Shown here: positions 18,376-25,371 of the stretch, one piece after another
Layout: the number at the start of each line of letters is the position of its first letter
How positions within the stretch are numbered: the stretch's first letter is position 1
Assembly (NCBI RefSeq): GCF_000381925.1
Contig: NZ_KB907308.1
Span: 868,001-932,000, forward strand
DNA from: Nocardia sp. BMG111209
GTDB taxonomy: Bacteria; Actinomycetota; Actinomycetes; Mycobacteriales; Mycobacteriaceae
DNA: 64,000 nucleotides
Reading direction: 5' to 3'
Notes under the pieces: generated by a model
Seen by the model: only the letters and a program-made list of their open reading frames with translations
Database searches by the model: none
What the model was told of the DNA's origin: nothing
Translations under genes and position numbers: made by a program

Positions 18376-18921
18376 CTACACCTGATACGTGGAGTTGATG
18401 ATGGCGCCCTTGCGCGCGTAGTGGATCAGCGCGTCCTGCACGTCCAGCGGATGCGCCGGGACGACGCCCTCGATCAGATCCTCCTCGCGCGCACCGTGCA
18501 ACGCCAGCCCGAACCGGCAGGCGAACACCGTGCCACCCTCCTTGATGAACGTGCTCAACGCGTCGTTGATGTTCTGCTCACCCGGGAAGCCGGCGTCACC
18601 GGTGGTGGGGAATCCGCGGTTGGCGATGCAGTTGATCGCGCCCGGCCCGTAGAAGTAGATGGCGGACTCGAAACCCTTGCGCAGCGCGCGGGTCGCCTGC
18701 AGGACCGCCACGAAACTCACCGACGATTCGTGCGCGATGCCGTGCACCAGGGTGAAATAGGTCTCGCCGGCCTCGGCCCGGTAGTCCGGGAAGATCTTGG
18801 TGCCGCCGTAGATGTTGGTGCCCTTCGGCAGTGCCGGATGCGGAATCTCCGCAAGGGATTTCGCGATGTTCTCCTCGATCAGCCGGTCGATGTCGGCGGT
18901 CGGTTCGGCGGGTGCGGACAT
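18376..18921 (-). CDS. MSMEG_0572/Sll0783-family nitrogen-starvation protein (NitB-like)
   Basis: 181 aa, first gene of the Nit1C-type operon. It has the family segments PKGTNIYGGTKIFPDY, GPGAINCIANRGFPTTG and GTVFACRFGLALHGAREEDL, resembling a DsrE/F-like fold. Sll0783 is induced on nitrogen starvation in Synechocystis. The ATG at 18921 follows GGAGTGAGAC. It is likely the promoter-proximal gene since 403 noncoding bases lie upstream. Biochemical role unknown. Confidence 0.87.
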   Translation of the reverse strand: MSAPAEPTADIDRLIEENIAKSLAEIPHPALPKGTNIYGGTKIFPDYRAEAGETYFTLVHGIAHESSVSFVAVLQATRALRKGFESAIYFYGPGAINCIANRGFPTTGDAGFPGEQNINDALSTFIKEGGTVFACRFGLALHGAREEDLIEGVVPAHPLDVQDALIHYARKGAIINSTYQV

Positions 18922-19324
18922 GTCTCACTCCTGGATACGTGGCGATGGGGCCGATGGATGGCGCTCGATCCCGGCTGCCACCGGGTCCGGCGATGTATCC
19001 AGTGCACGCCCGGCGTGTTTCCGGATGGTCACGTCCGGAATAATTGGCGATAGCGGAGAGTTCACCGCCGTGACGATCTTCGCGAGGGCCGTAATCTGTT
19101 GCGGCACAAGCAATCCGGTGCCATATGCACCCGCCGCGCCACCGGTGCACTCGAATTCGATTCGGCGACGGGGAAATCACCGTCCTGGTAATTCGCCGAC
19201 AGCGGTTAACAATCGCCGCCCCGGAATCGGCGCGGCGTCACGCGACCGTAACCGGACCGTCGCGCATCCCGGCGATCCGAAAATGATATTCATGCGGATT
19301 ATCTGTAATGGATATAATGGTGGT
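18922..19324. other. 403-bp divergent intergenic region (Nit1C operon / MarR gene)
   Basis: No convincing gene is seen. It should hold the Nit1C operon promoter (left) and the MarR promoter (right). An 8-bp inverted repeat CTGGATAC/GTATCCAG lies at 18931-18938 and 18995-19002, too far apart for a single dimer site. The last 50 bp are AT-rich (ATTATC...GATATAAT around 19300-19320), an imperfect dyad that could be the MarR autoregulatory site and promoter. No GlnR-type site could be assigned with confidence. Confidence 0.5.
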
Positions 19325-19813
19325 ATGACCGCCATGGCACCGTCGCGCACCGAACCCGATCTGTCCTACCTGCTGGACCGGACCAGCCATGTGCTGCGGA
19401 CCAGGATGGCGGCGGCGCTGGCCGAGGTCGGCCTCACCGCGCGGATGCACTGTGCGCTGGTACACGCGCTCGAGGCGGAACGCACCCAGATCCAGCTCGC
19501 CGAACTCGGCGATATGGACAAGACCACGATGGTCAACACGATCGACGCCCTGGAACAGGCCGGGCTGGCGGAGCGCAAGCCGTCCAGCACCGATCGGCGG
19601 GCCCGGATCGTCGCGGTGACCCCGAAGGGCCGGCGGGTGGCCGAGCAGAGTCAGCGCCTCGTCGACGGCGTGCACCGCACCGCACTGGAGTCGCTGCCCG
19701 CCGACGAGCGCGCGGTGATGCTGCGGGCACTGACCCGGCTCACCGAGGGCGAACTGGCCGCCCCCGCCGAGACCCCGGTCGCCGCCCGCCGGGCCCGGCA
19801 GTCGTCGCGCTGA
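19325..19813 (+). CDS. MarR-family transcriptional regulator
   Basis: 162 aa winged-helix protein. The DNA-binding part reads LAELGDMDKTTMVNTIDALEQAGLAERKPSSTDRRARIV, whose wing DRRAR is diagnostic of MarR. The ATG at 19325 was chosen over a longer frame because it gives family length and follows an AT-rich promoter-like stretch. It is convergent with the drug-efflux MFS gene, a common pairing, although the palindrome upstream of that MFS looks more TetR-like. Confidence 0.87.
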   Translation: MTAMAPSRTEPDLSYLLDRTSHVLRTRMAAALAEVGLTARMHCALVHALEAERTQIQLAELGDMDKTTMVNTIDALEQAGLAERKPSSTDRRARIVAVTPKGRRVAEQSQRLVDGVHRTALESLPADERAVMLRALTRLTEGELAAPAETPVAARRARQSSR

Positions 19814-19880
19814 CATTCGCGTCATCGGCACGGCCCGGAGGGCACTCGCCCGATGTGCGAGACCCGGCGCTACAGCCGGA

Positions 19881-19904
19881 GGCCGGCCGCGTTCACGGCC
19901 GGCC
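19881..19904. terminator. Hairpin between convergent MarR and MFS genes
   Basis: A perfect 9-bp stem, GGCCGGCCG pairing with CGGCCGGCC around a 6-nt loop, lies in the 107-bp gap between two convergent genes. There is no T-run, as is usual for high-GC actinobacterial terminators. It could serve both directions. Confidence 0.6.
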
Positions 19905-19920
19905 GGATGTCCAGTCCGGA

Positions 19921-21459
19921 TCAGAGGCGGGCGTGTGCGGCCTCCCCGTCGTCGGCGGCCGGAGTCGCCGAGCCGGCAACCGTCTCCACACCGGTGGCGA
20001 GGGCCGCGCCGGCATGCTCGGCGTCCGCCGCGCCTGCGTCCGCGGCGACCGGGGCGTCCGCGGCAGAACCTGAGCCCCGGCGGCCGAGGAGGACGAGGGT
20101 GACCACCAGCGCGGCGGCCAGCAGACCCGTGGCGACTGTGAACGCCGCGCGGTAGCCGCTGGTGAGCGCCTCGAGAGCGGTCGCACCCGCCGCCGTCGCA
20201 GCGGCGGTCCGGCCCGCCGCGACGGTGGACAGCACCGCCACGCCGAGCGCCATGCCGATCTGCTGGGTGGTGTTGAACAACCCGCCCGCGAGGCCCGCGT
20301 CCGCCGCACCCGCGGCCGACATCCCGAGCGTGGCCAGTGCCGGGAGTACCAGACCGCCACCGGCGATCAGCACCATGGTCGGCAGCAGATCGGTGAGGTA
20401 GCCGGCGTGCACGGGCAGGCGGGTCAGCAGCGCCAGCGCCCCCGCCAGGAGCACCAGCCCCGTGACGAGTACCACGCGCGGCCCGAACCGAGTGCTCAGC
20501 CGGGCCGAAAGCAGCAGCGACACACCGCCGATCGCCACTGCGGCGGGCAACATGGCCAGGCCGGTGGCGGTGGCGCCGTAGCCCAGCACCTTCTGCATGA
20601 ACAGCGCGACCATGATCTGGAATCCGAACATGCCCGAGAGCGCGAGCATCTGGATCAGATTCGCGCCGACAACGGTGCGGGAGCGGAAGATTCGCAACGG
20701 CAACAGCGGGGTCCGGGCCCGCGACTGGCGGAACACGAAACCGGCCAGCAGCGCCACCGACACCGCGGCCAGGATCAGGGTCCGGGCCGACGCCCACCCG
20801 TGATCCGCGATGCCGACGACCGTGTAGATACCCAGCATCAGACCGCCGGTGACCAGCACCGCACCCAATACATCGGCGCCCGCGCGCATCCCGATCCCCC
20901 GATCCCGCGGCAGTACCCGCAGCGCCGCGGCGACGGTGACCACCCCGATCGGGACGTTGATGAAGAAGATCCAGTGCCAGCTCAGCATATCGGTGAGCAC
21001 ACCACCGAGCACCTGTCCGATCGACGCCCCCGCGGCCCCGGTGGAGCTGAAAACACCGATGGCGGTTGCCCTTTCCCGGCCTTCGGGGAACACCGTGACC
21101 AGGATGCCCAGCACCACCGCCGTGGCCAGCGCACTGCCCACCCCTTGCAGGAATCGCGCCGCGATCAGCCAGCCGGGCCCGGTCGCCAGCCCGGCCAGCA
21201 CGGACGCGCCCGTGAACACCACGTTGCCCGCGATGAAGACGGTCCGGCGGCCGATCAGATCACCCGCCCGCCCGGCCAGCAGCAACAGCCCGCCGAACGC
21301 GATCAGGTACGCATTTACCGTCCAACTCAGCTGTGCCGGAGCGAAACCCAGGTCCCGCTGGATCGCGGGCATCGCCACGGTGACGATGCTGCCGTCGAGG
21401 ATCGTCATCAACGCCGACGCCGACAACACCACCAGCGCAGCAAGTTTGGGAAACGACAT
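19921..21459 (-). CDS. MFS drug-efflux transporter, DHA2 (EmrB/QacA) family, 14 TM
   Basis: 512 aa. Motif C-like and DHA2 features are present: SASALMTILDGSIVTVAMPAI, LSWTVNAYLIAFGGLLLLAGRAGDLIGRR, and about 14 hydrophobic segments, followed by an Ala-rich hydrophilic C-terminus. It exports lipophilic drugs by proton antiport. The ATG at 21459 follows GGGAGTGCACG. A 25-bp palindrome sits 38 bp upstream, so expression is probably derepressed by a ligand. Confidence 0.88.
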   Translation of the reverse strand: MSFPKLAALVVLSASALMTILDGSIVTVAMPAIQRDLGFAPAQLSWTVNAYLIAFGGLLLLAGRAGDLIGRRTVFIAGNVVFTGASVLAGLATGPGWLIAARFLQGVGSALATAVVLGILVTVFPEGRERATAIGVFSSTGAAGASIGQVLGGVLTDMLSWHWIFFINVPIGVVTVAAALRVLPRDRGIGMRAGADVLGAVLVTGGLMLGIYTVVGIADHGWASARTLILAAVSVALLAGFVFRQSRARTPLLPLRIFRSRTVVGANLIQMLALSGMFGFQIMVALFMQKVLGYGATATGLAMLPAAVAIGGVSLLLSARLSTRFGPRVVLVTGLVLLAGALALLTRLPVHAGYLTDLLPTMVLIAGGGLVLPALATLGMSAAGAADAGLAGGLFNTTQQIGMALGVAVLSTVAAGRTAAATAAGATALEALTSGYRAAFTVATGLLAAALVVTLVLLGRRGSGSAADAPVAADAGAADAEHAGAALATGVETVAGSATPAADDGEAAHARL

Positions 21460-21496
21460 CGTGCACTCCCGTCTGATCAGGTTCCGGAGGAACAAG

Positions 21497-21521
21497 AACG
21501 AGACTAGCGGATAGTTTCGTT
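21497..21521. promoter_or_regulatory. 25-bp palindromic operator upstream of the DHA2 efflux gene
   Basis: The arms AACGAGACTA and TAGTTTCGTT, separated by 5 bp, are complementary at 9 of 10 positions. Size and position (38 bp before the start codon) fit a TetR-type repressor site overlapping the promoter. No TetR gene is found nearby; an IS1380 element begins 87 bp further upstream. Confidence 0.65.
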
Positions 21522-21602
21522 ACAGACAATCTGCAAGGCACTTTGCTGCCCGGATCCGGGCCGGCGGCCGCACTCCGGCACTCGCGCGGAACCCCCGTAT
21601 GG

Positions 21603-21607
21603 CTAAA
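21603..21607. repeat. Left target-site duplication of the IS (CTAAA)
   Basis: CTAAA directly abuts the left IS end and is repeated at 23272-23276 next to the right end. A 4-5 bp duplication is expected for IS1380 transposition. Confidence 0.8.
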
Positions 21608-21727
21608 CCTGAATCCACCGATGAATTCGGTGTATTTGGGTGTGTCGAAATGAAGAAAGTGCCTTCTGACCTGGGATGATTGGAGTTACCACACAACAAC
21701 CAAGACAAGTTCCGAAAGACACTTTCA

Positions 21728-23131
21728 GTGCGATTGTTCCACAGGTTCGCCGAGTCCTCGGCGAGGTTCGATGATGATGGCCTCGTGTCGGTGGCGGGGT
21801 TGGTTCCGGTGATGACCCTGGCCGAGCAGACGGGTCTGACCAGGCTGTTGACCGAGAAAATTGCCATCGACGCGCCACGAGTCAAGTCCGGGTCGGTGAA
21901 CCCGGCACCGAAACTGGCCACGTTGATCGCCGGGATGTGTGCGGGTGCGGACAGCATCGACGATATCGGTCTGCTGCGCAGCGGCGGGTGCAAGACGCTG
22001 TTCAGTGGCGTGTATGCGCCCTCGACGGTCGGGACTCTGTTGCGGGAGTTCACATTCGGTCACGCCAAGCAGTTGGAGTCGGTGATGCGCGAGCATCTGC
22101 TGGCCTTGACCGCGCGCGCGGATCTGTTGCCCGGTGCGGCTGTGCGGACCTTCGTCGATATCGATTCGCTGCTGCGCCCGGTCTATGGCCACCAGAAGCA
22201 GGGCGCGTCGTACGGGCACACGAAGATTGCTGGGAAAAAGGTTCTCCGCAAAGGACTTTCACCCCTGGCAACCACGATCAGCACCGACCTGGCGGCACCG
22301 GTGATCGCCGGGATACGGCTACGCGCAGGTAAGACCGGCTCGGGCAAAGGTGCCGCATCGATGGTTACCGCCGCGATCGGCACCGCTCGTGCCGCCCGCG
22401 CCACCGGCATCGTGCTGGTGCGTGGGGACTCCGCATACGGCACCCGCAAAGTCGTGTGCGCCGCGTTGCGCGCCGGGGCACAGTTCTCGCTGGTACTGAC
22501 CAAGAATTCGGCGGTCAACGCCGCGATCACCGCGATCGGCGAAGACCAATGGACTCCGGTGCGGTATCCCGGTGCCGTGCGTGATCCCGATACCGGTGAG
22601 TGGATCTCCGACGCCGAGGTCGCCGAAATCTCTTATACCGCTTTCGCTTCCACGAAAGACCGGACCACCGCGAGGCTGATCGTGCGCCGGGTGAAAGACG
22701 CCCGATACCCCGATGCCCTGTTCCCGGTCTGGCGGTATCACCCGTTCTTCACCAACTCCACCGAGCCCGTCGCCGATGCCGACATCACCCACCGCAAACA
22801 CGCCATCATCGAAACCGTGTTCGCCGACCTGATCGACGGGCCACTGGCTCACATTCCGTCCGGGAAATTCGGCGCCAACTTCGCCTGGGTCCTGTGCGCC
22901 GCGATCGCCCACAACCTGCTGCGCACCGCCGGAATACTGGCCGGTGGCCGACTCGGCCGGGCCCGCGGATCGACCCTGCGCCGCAAAATCATCACCATCC
23001 CCGCCCGGCTCGCTCGCCCTCAACGGCGTCCCATCCTGCACCTGCCCCGCTGCTGGCCCTGGGCGGACGCATGGCTCACGTTGTGGCACAACACAATCGG
23101 TTACACACCACCACAACCCGACAGCATCTGA
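21728..23131 (+). CDS. IS1380-family DDE transposase
   Basis: 467 aa from the GTG at 21728; a TTG at 21680 would add 16 residues. RNase H-like catalytic elements are visible: first Asp in FVDIDSLLRPVYG, second in VLVRGDSAYGTRK, and the Glu in HAIIETVFADLIDGPLAH followed by FAWVLCAAIAHNLLR. The opening FDDDGLVSVAGLVPV is typical of the family. No frameshift or stop interrupts it, so it may be active. Confidence 0.92.
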   Translation: MRLFHRFAESSARFDDDGLVSVAGLVPVMTLAEQTGLTRLLTEKIAIDAPRVKSGSVNPAPKLATLIAGMCAGADSIDDIGLLRSGGCKTLFSGVYAPSTVGTLLREFTFGHAKQLESVMREHLLALTARADLLPGAAVRTFVDIDSLLRPVYGHQKQGASYGHTKIAGKKVLRKGLSPLATTISTDLAAPVIAGIRLRAGKTGSGKGAASMVTAAIGTARAARATGIVLVRGDSAYGTRKVVCAALRAGAQFSLVLTKNSAVNAAITAIGEDQWTPVRYPGAVRDPDTGEWISDAEVAEISYTAFASTKDRTTARLIVRRVKDARYPDALFPVWRYHPFFTNSTEPVADADITHRKHAIIETVFADLIDGPLAHIPSGKFGANFAWVLCAAIAHNLLRTAGILAGGRLGRARGSTLRRKIITIPARLARPQRRPILHLPRCWPWADAWLTLWHNTIGYTPPQPDSI

Positions 23132-23212
23132 CCATCCCCGCCCGACGGGCCCGAACCGAGGACTCACGTGGAAAAGCTGGCCAGGCCAGCGGCTACCCCA
23201 CGCCCGAAACCC

Positions 23213-23245
23213 GCTGGTCCGCGCGCCGCAGGCGCGCGGACCAGC
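23213..23245. terminator. Perfect 15-bp hairpin near the right end of the IS
   Basis: Two 15-nt arms (23213-23227 and 23231-23245) are fully complementary around a 3-nt loop. It lies 81 bp after the transposase stop and 16 bp inside the right inverted repeat. It probably terminates transposase transcription, or blocks read-through across the IS end; no T-run follows. Confidence 0.65.
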
Positions 23246-23260
23246 ACGAAACCCCCGTCA

Positions 23261-23276
23261 GTGGATTCAGGCTAAA
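23261..23276. repeat. Right inverted repeat and target duplication of the IS
   Basis: GTGGATTCAGG at 23261-23271 is the exact complement of the left end; CTAAA at 23272-23276 repeats the five bases left of the element. Confidence 0.85.
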
Positions 23277-23589
23277 AACCGCTAATCTGACACGCCGTGG
23301 AAAAACGACCGAACTGTCGGCACGTCCACCTGAAATCGAGCCGAGCGCAGTCGTCCGAACTCCACTTTTCGAGTTCGCCATGGATTCACCCGCACACGCA
23401 TGATTCACCGCATCGCACCGGAACTCGCATGTGTCTCGGGCCCTGATCCGGGTACCCGCACAATTGCGCTCGAAATCGAACTTCTGAATCTCCGGAAGCG
23501 AGTGGACTTTGCGCGCAGCCGGATGCGATTTCGTGAACCAGCCCGTATCCTGTGTCTCGCGGCGCTTTTGCATCTTGCAGGGGGATGTC
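23277..23589. other. 313-bp upstream region of the ATPase/SLOG gene group
   Basis: No gene is supported on either strand. It is less GC-rich than its surroundings and should hold the promoter for the gene starting at 23590, whose ribosome site GCAGGGGGA is clear. No dyad good enough to call an operator was seen. The IS end is immediately to the left, so part of the native upstream region may lie beyond the IS. Confidence 0.5.
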
Positions 23590-25362
23590 ATGGATCGGCT
23601 GCACACCATCGGCGACAGCGATCTCGCTGTGCGATTACTCGTGCCCGGACAGCGGTGGGGCTGGGAATTCACACCGCCACAGCCGATTGCGCCGAATCCG
23701 CTGCGATCCCGCGAACCGTTCTGGGTCGCTGCCCCGGAGCCACCGCACCTCACCCACCTGCACCGCAGCCTGCACCGAGCTCCGATTCCGCTCGCCGCGG
23801 GAATAATGCTCGCGGTGTGGGCCACGGTCGCCGTCGCCGCGTGGGGGTCGTCGCTGTGGCCCGTTCCGCTGCTCGGTGGAATTGCCGCGGCGGCCGCATG
23901 GCCGATCTGGATCGCACTGCGATATTGGGCGATCCGCCAGCAATTCCGTACCGCCGAATCACAACGCCACGTCCGCTATCGGCGCGCATACGAACATTGG
24001 GCCGCCCAGGTCGCGGAACAAGAGCGGCGGGAACGGGCACGGGCCGCCGCGACCATATTGTGGTATCCGCTGATGTTGCGACCGGAATCTCGCCGCGTAC
24101 AGATATTCGGCGGTACCGTCGACGGCTGGATCAGCCTGCTCGCCACGGCCGGAACCGGGCCGCTGGCGGAGGTCACAGGCATCATGGTGCTCGATTTCAC
24201 CGAACACCGGATCGCCGCCGGCCTGGCCGCGATGTGGCGTGCGATCGGGCAATTTCCCGCGGCGGTGGAATTCGGTGACACCCCCGCGCGACTGAATCCG
24301 CTGGCGGGACTGACTCCCGCCGAGATCGGTGAGCTCATCGCCACCACGGTCGAATCGGCACCGGCCACCGACACCACCCGGGGTCTGCACGCCGAACTCG
24401 CCGAACTGGTCGCACGGTGCCTCACCGCGCCGATCACCGTCCCCCGGCTCGCCGCGGGCCTGCGGATCCTGCGCCGGCTGGAGCCGGGCCCGGTCCTGTC
24501 CGACGCGGAAACCCGTTGCCTCGTCGAACAATTGGGCCTGCTCGACTGGTCGGAGCCGATGCGCGAGCAACTCCGGCTGCTCGGCGGGCTACTCGATCTG
24601 CTCGCTGCCGCACCGCCGTCCGACGCCGGTGCGGAACTCCGCTGGCCGCCTGCGGGTTTGCACGTCTACAGCACGACCTCGACCAATCCGCGGCGCAAGA
24701 CCCTGCTGGACCGGCTGCTGTTCCATCGGACGGCGCACAGCCTGCGCAACACCGGCACCGGGGGACGGGCCACGCTGATCATCGCCGGTGCCGACGGATT
24801 CGGGGTCGGCGAGCTGGAACAGCTTGCGCGGCAAGCCCAGCGGATCGGCATCCGGCTGGTCACCATGGTCGAGCACCTGCGCGGTGAGCTGACCCAACTG
24901 CTCGGCGCCGCCGACGGCGCCGCGATCCTCATGCGGCTGGGCAATGCCGCGGAGGCCGCCGTCGCGGCGGAATTCGTCGGCCGCGGCCACCGTTTCGTGC
25001 TGTCCCAGTTGACCGATCAGTACGGCCGCGGCCTGACCGACGGATATTCCGACACCACCGGGGATTCGACGTCCACCTCGCACACCGACGGCTATTCCAC
25101 CGGTGCCGCGAGCGTATCGAACTCCTGGTCACGCACCTGGTCGTCGACCGTGAACCGGTCGGAGTCGATCTCGCTGTCCACCGGCCGCACCGTGGCCCGC
25201 ACCTACGAGTACGTCATCGAACCGGTCACCTTCCAATCGCTGCCACCCACCGCGCTGGTGCTGGTCGAGACCGGCCGCACGGGCAGGCGGGTGGTCGCCG
25301 GGGACTGCAACCCTGGCATCACCCTGCTGGAACGGGTCTCCATCCGCCCGCGAGTGGCCTGA
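23590..25362 (+). CDS. Two-TM protein resembling a VirD4/TraG ATPase with a degenerate P-loop
   Basis: 590 aa, function unknown. Two membrane segments (about 65-85 and 91-112) follow an N-terminal cytoplasmic stretch. A coupling-ATPase-like domain follows. Its P-loop position reads IFGGTVDGWISLL (172-184), where the GK of Walker A is replaced by GW, so nucleotide hydrolysis is unlikely. The region 416-440 (IIAGADGFGVGELEQLARQA, then GIRLVTM) resembles the Walker B and following helix of TraG-like proteins, also without the acidic pair. Residues about 488-540 are Ser/Thr-rich and repetitive (TDGYSDTT, TDGYSTGA, SRTWSSTVNRSES). The next gene starts 9 bp later. Membrane partner of the HerA-like ATPase is inferred. 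Confidence 0.7.
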   Translation: MDRLHTIGDSDLAVRLLVPGQRWGWEFTPPQPIAPNPLRSREPFWVAAPEPPHLTHLHRSLHRAPIPLAAGIMLAVWATVAVAAWGSSLWPVPLLGGIAAAAAWPIWIALRYWAIRQQFRTAESQRHVRYRRAYEHWAAQVAEQERRERARAAATILWYPLMLRPESRRVQIFGGTVDGWISLLATAGTGPLAEVTGIMVLDFTEHRIAAGLAAMWRAIGQFPAAVEFGDTPARLNPLAGLTPAEIGELIATTVESAPATDTTRGLHAELAELVARCLTAPITVPRLAAGLRILRRLEPGPVLSDAETRCLVEQLGLLDWSEPMREQLRLLGGLLDLLAAAPPSDAGAELRWPPAGLHVYSTTSTNPRRKTLLDRLLFHRTAHSLRNTGTGGRATLIIAGADGFGVGELEQLARQAQRIGIRLVTMVEHLRGELTQLLGAADGAAILMRLGNAAEAAVAAEFVGRGHRFVLSQLTDQYGRGLTDGYSDTTGDSTSTSHTDGYSTGAASVSNSWSRTWSSTVNRSESISLSTGRTVARTYEYVIEPVTFQSLPPTALVLVETGRTGRRVVAGDCNPGITLLERVSIRPRVA

Positions 25363-25371
25363 GGACAGCGC

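Larger units (their letters stand above)
21608..23271 (+). mobile_element. IS1380-family insertion sequence, complete (1664 bp)
   Basis: Ends are defined by an 11-bp perfect inverted repeat, CCTGAATCCAC at 21608-21618 and its complement at 23261-23271, with partial matching beyond, and by the flanking CTAAA duplication. It encodes one intact transposase. Size fits the family. The conserved duplication means that it arrived by transposition and has not rearranged since, so it is probably recent. It separates the DHA2 efflux gene from the ATPase/SLOG gene group. Confidence 0.92.

Noticed and set aside
18931..19002. CTGGATAC/GTATCCAG inverted repeat as a single operator
   Set aside because: The arms are 56 bp apart, and an 8-bp pair in a 400-bp region may be chance.
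23193..23825. Minus-strand open frame across the IS end and the start of the TM protein gene
   Set aside because: It spans the IS boundary, has no motif and overlaps well-supported genes on the other strand.
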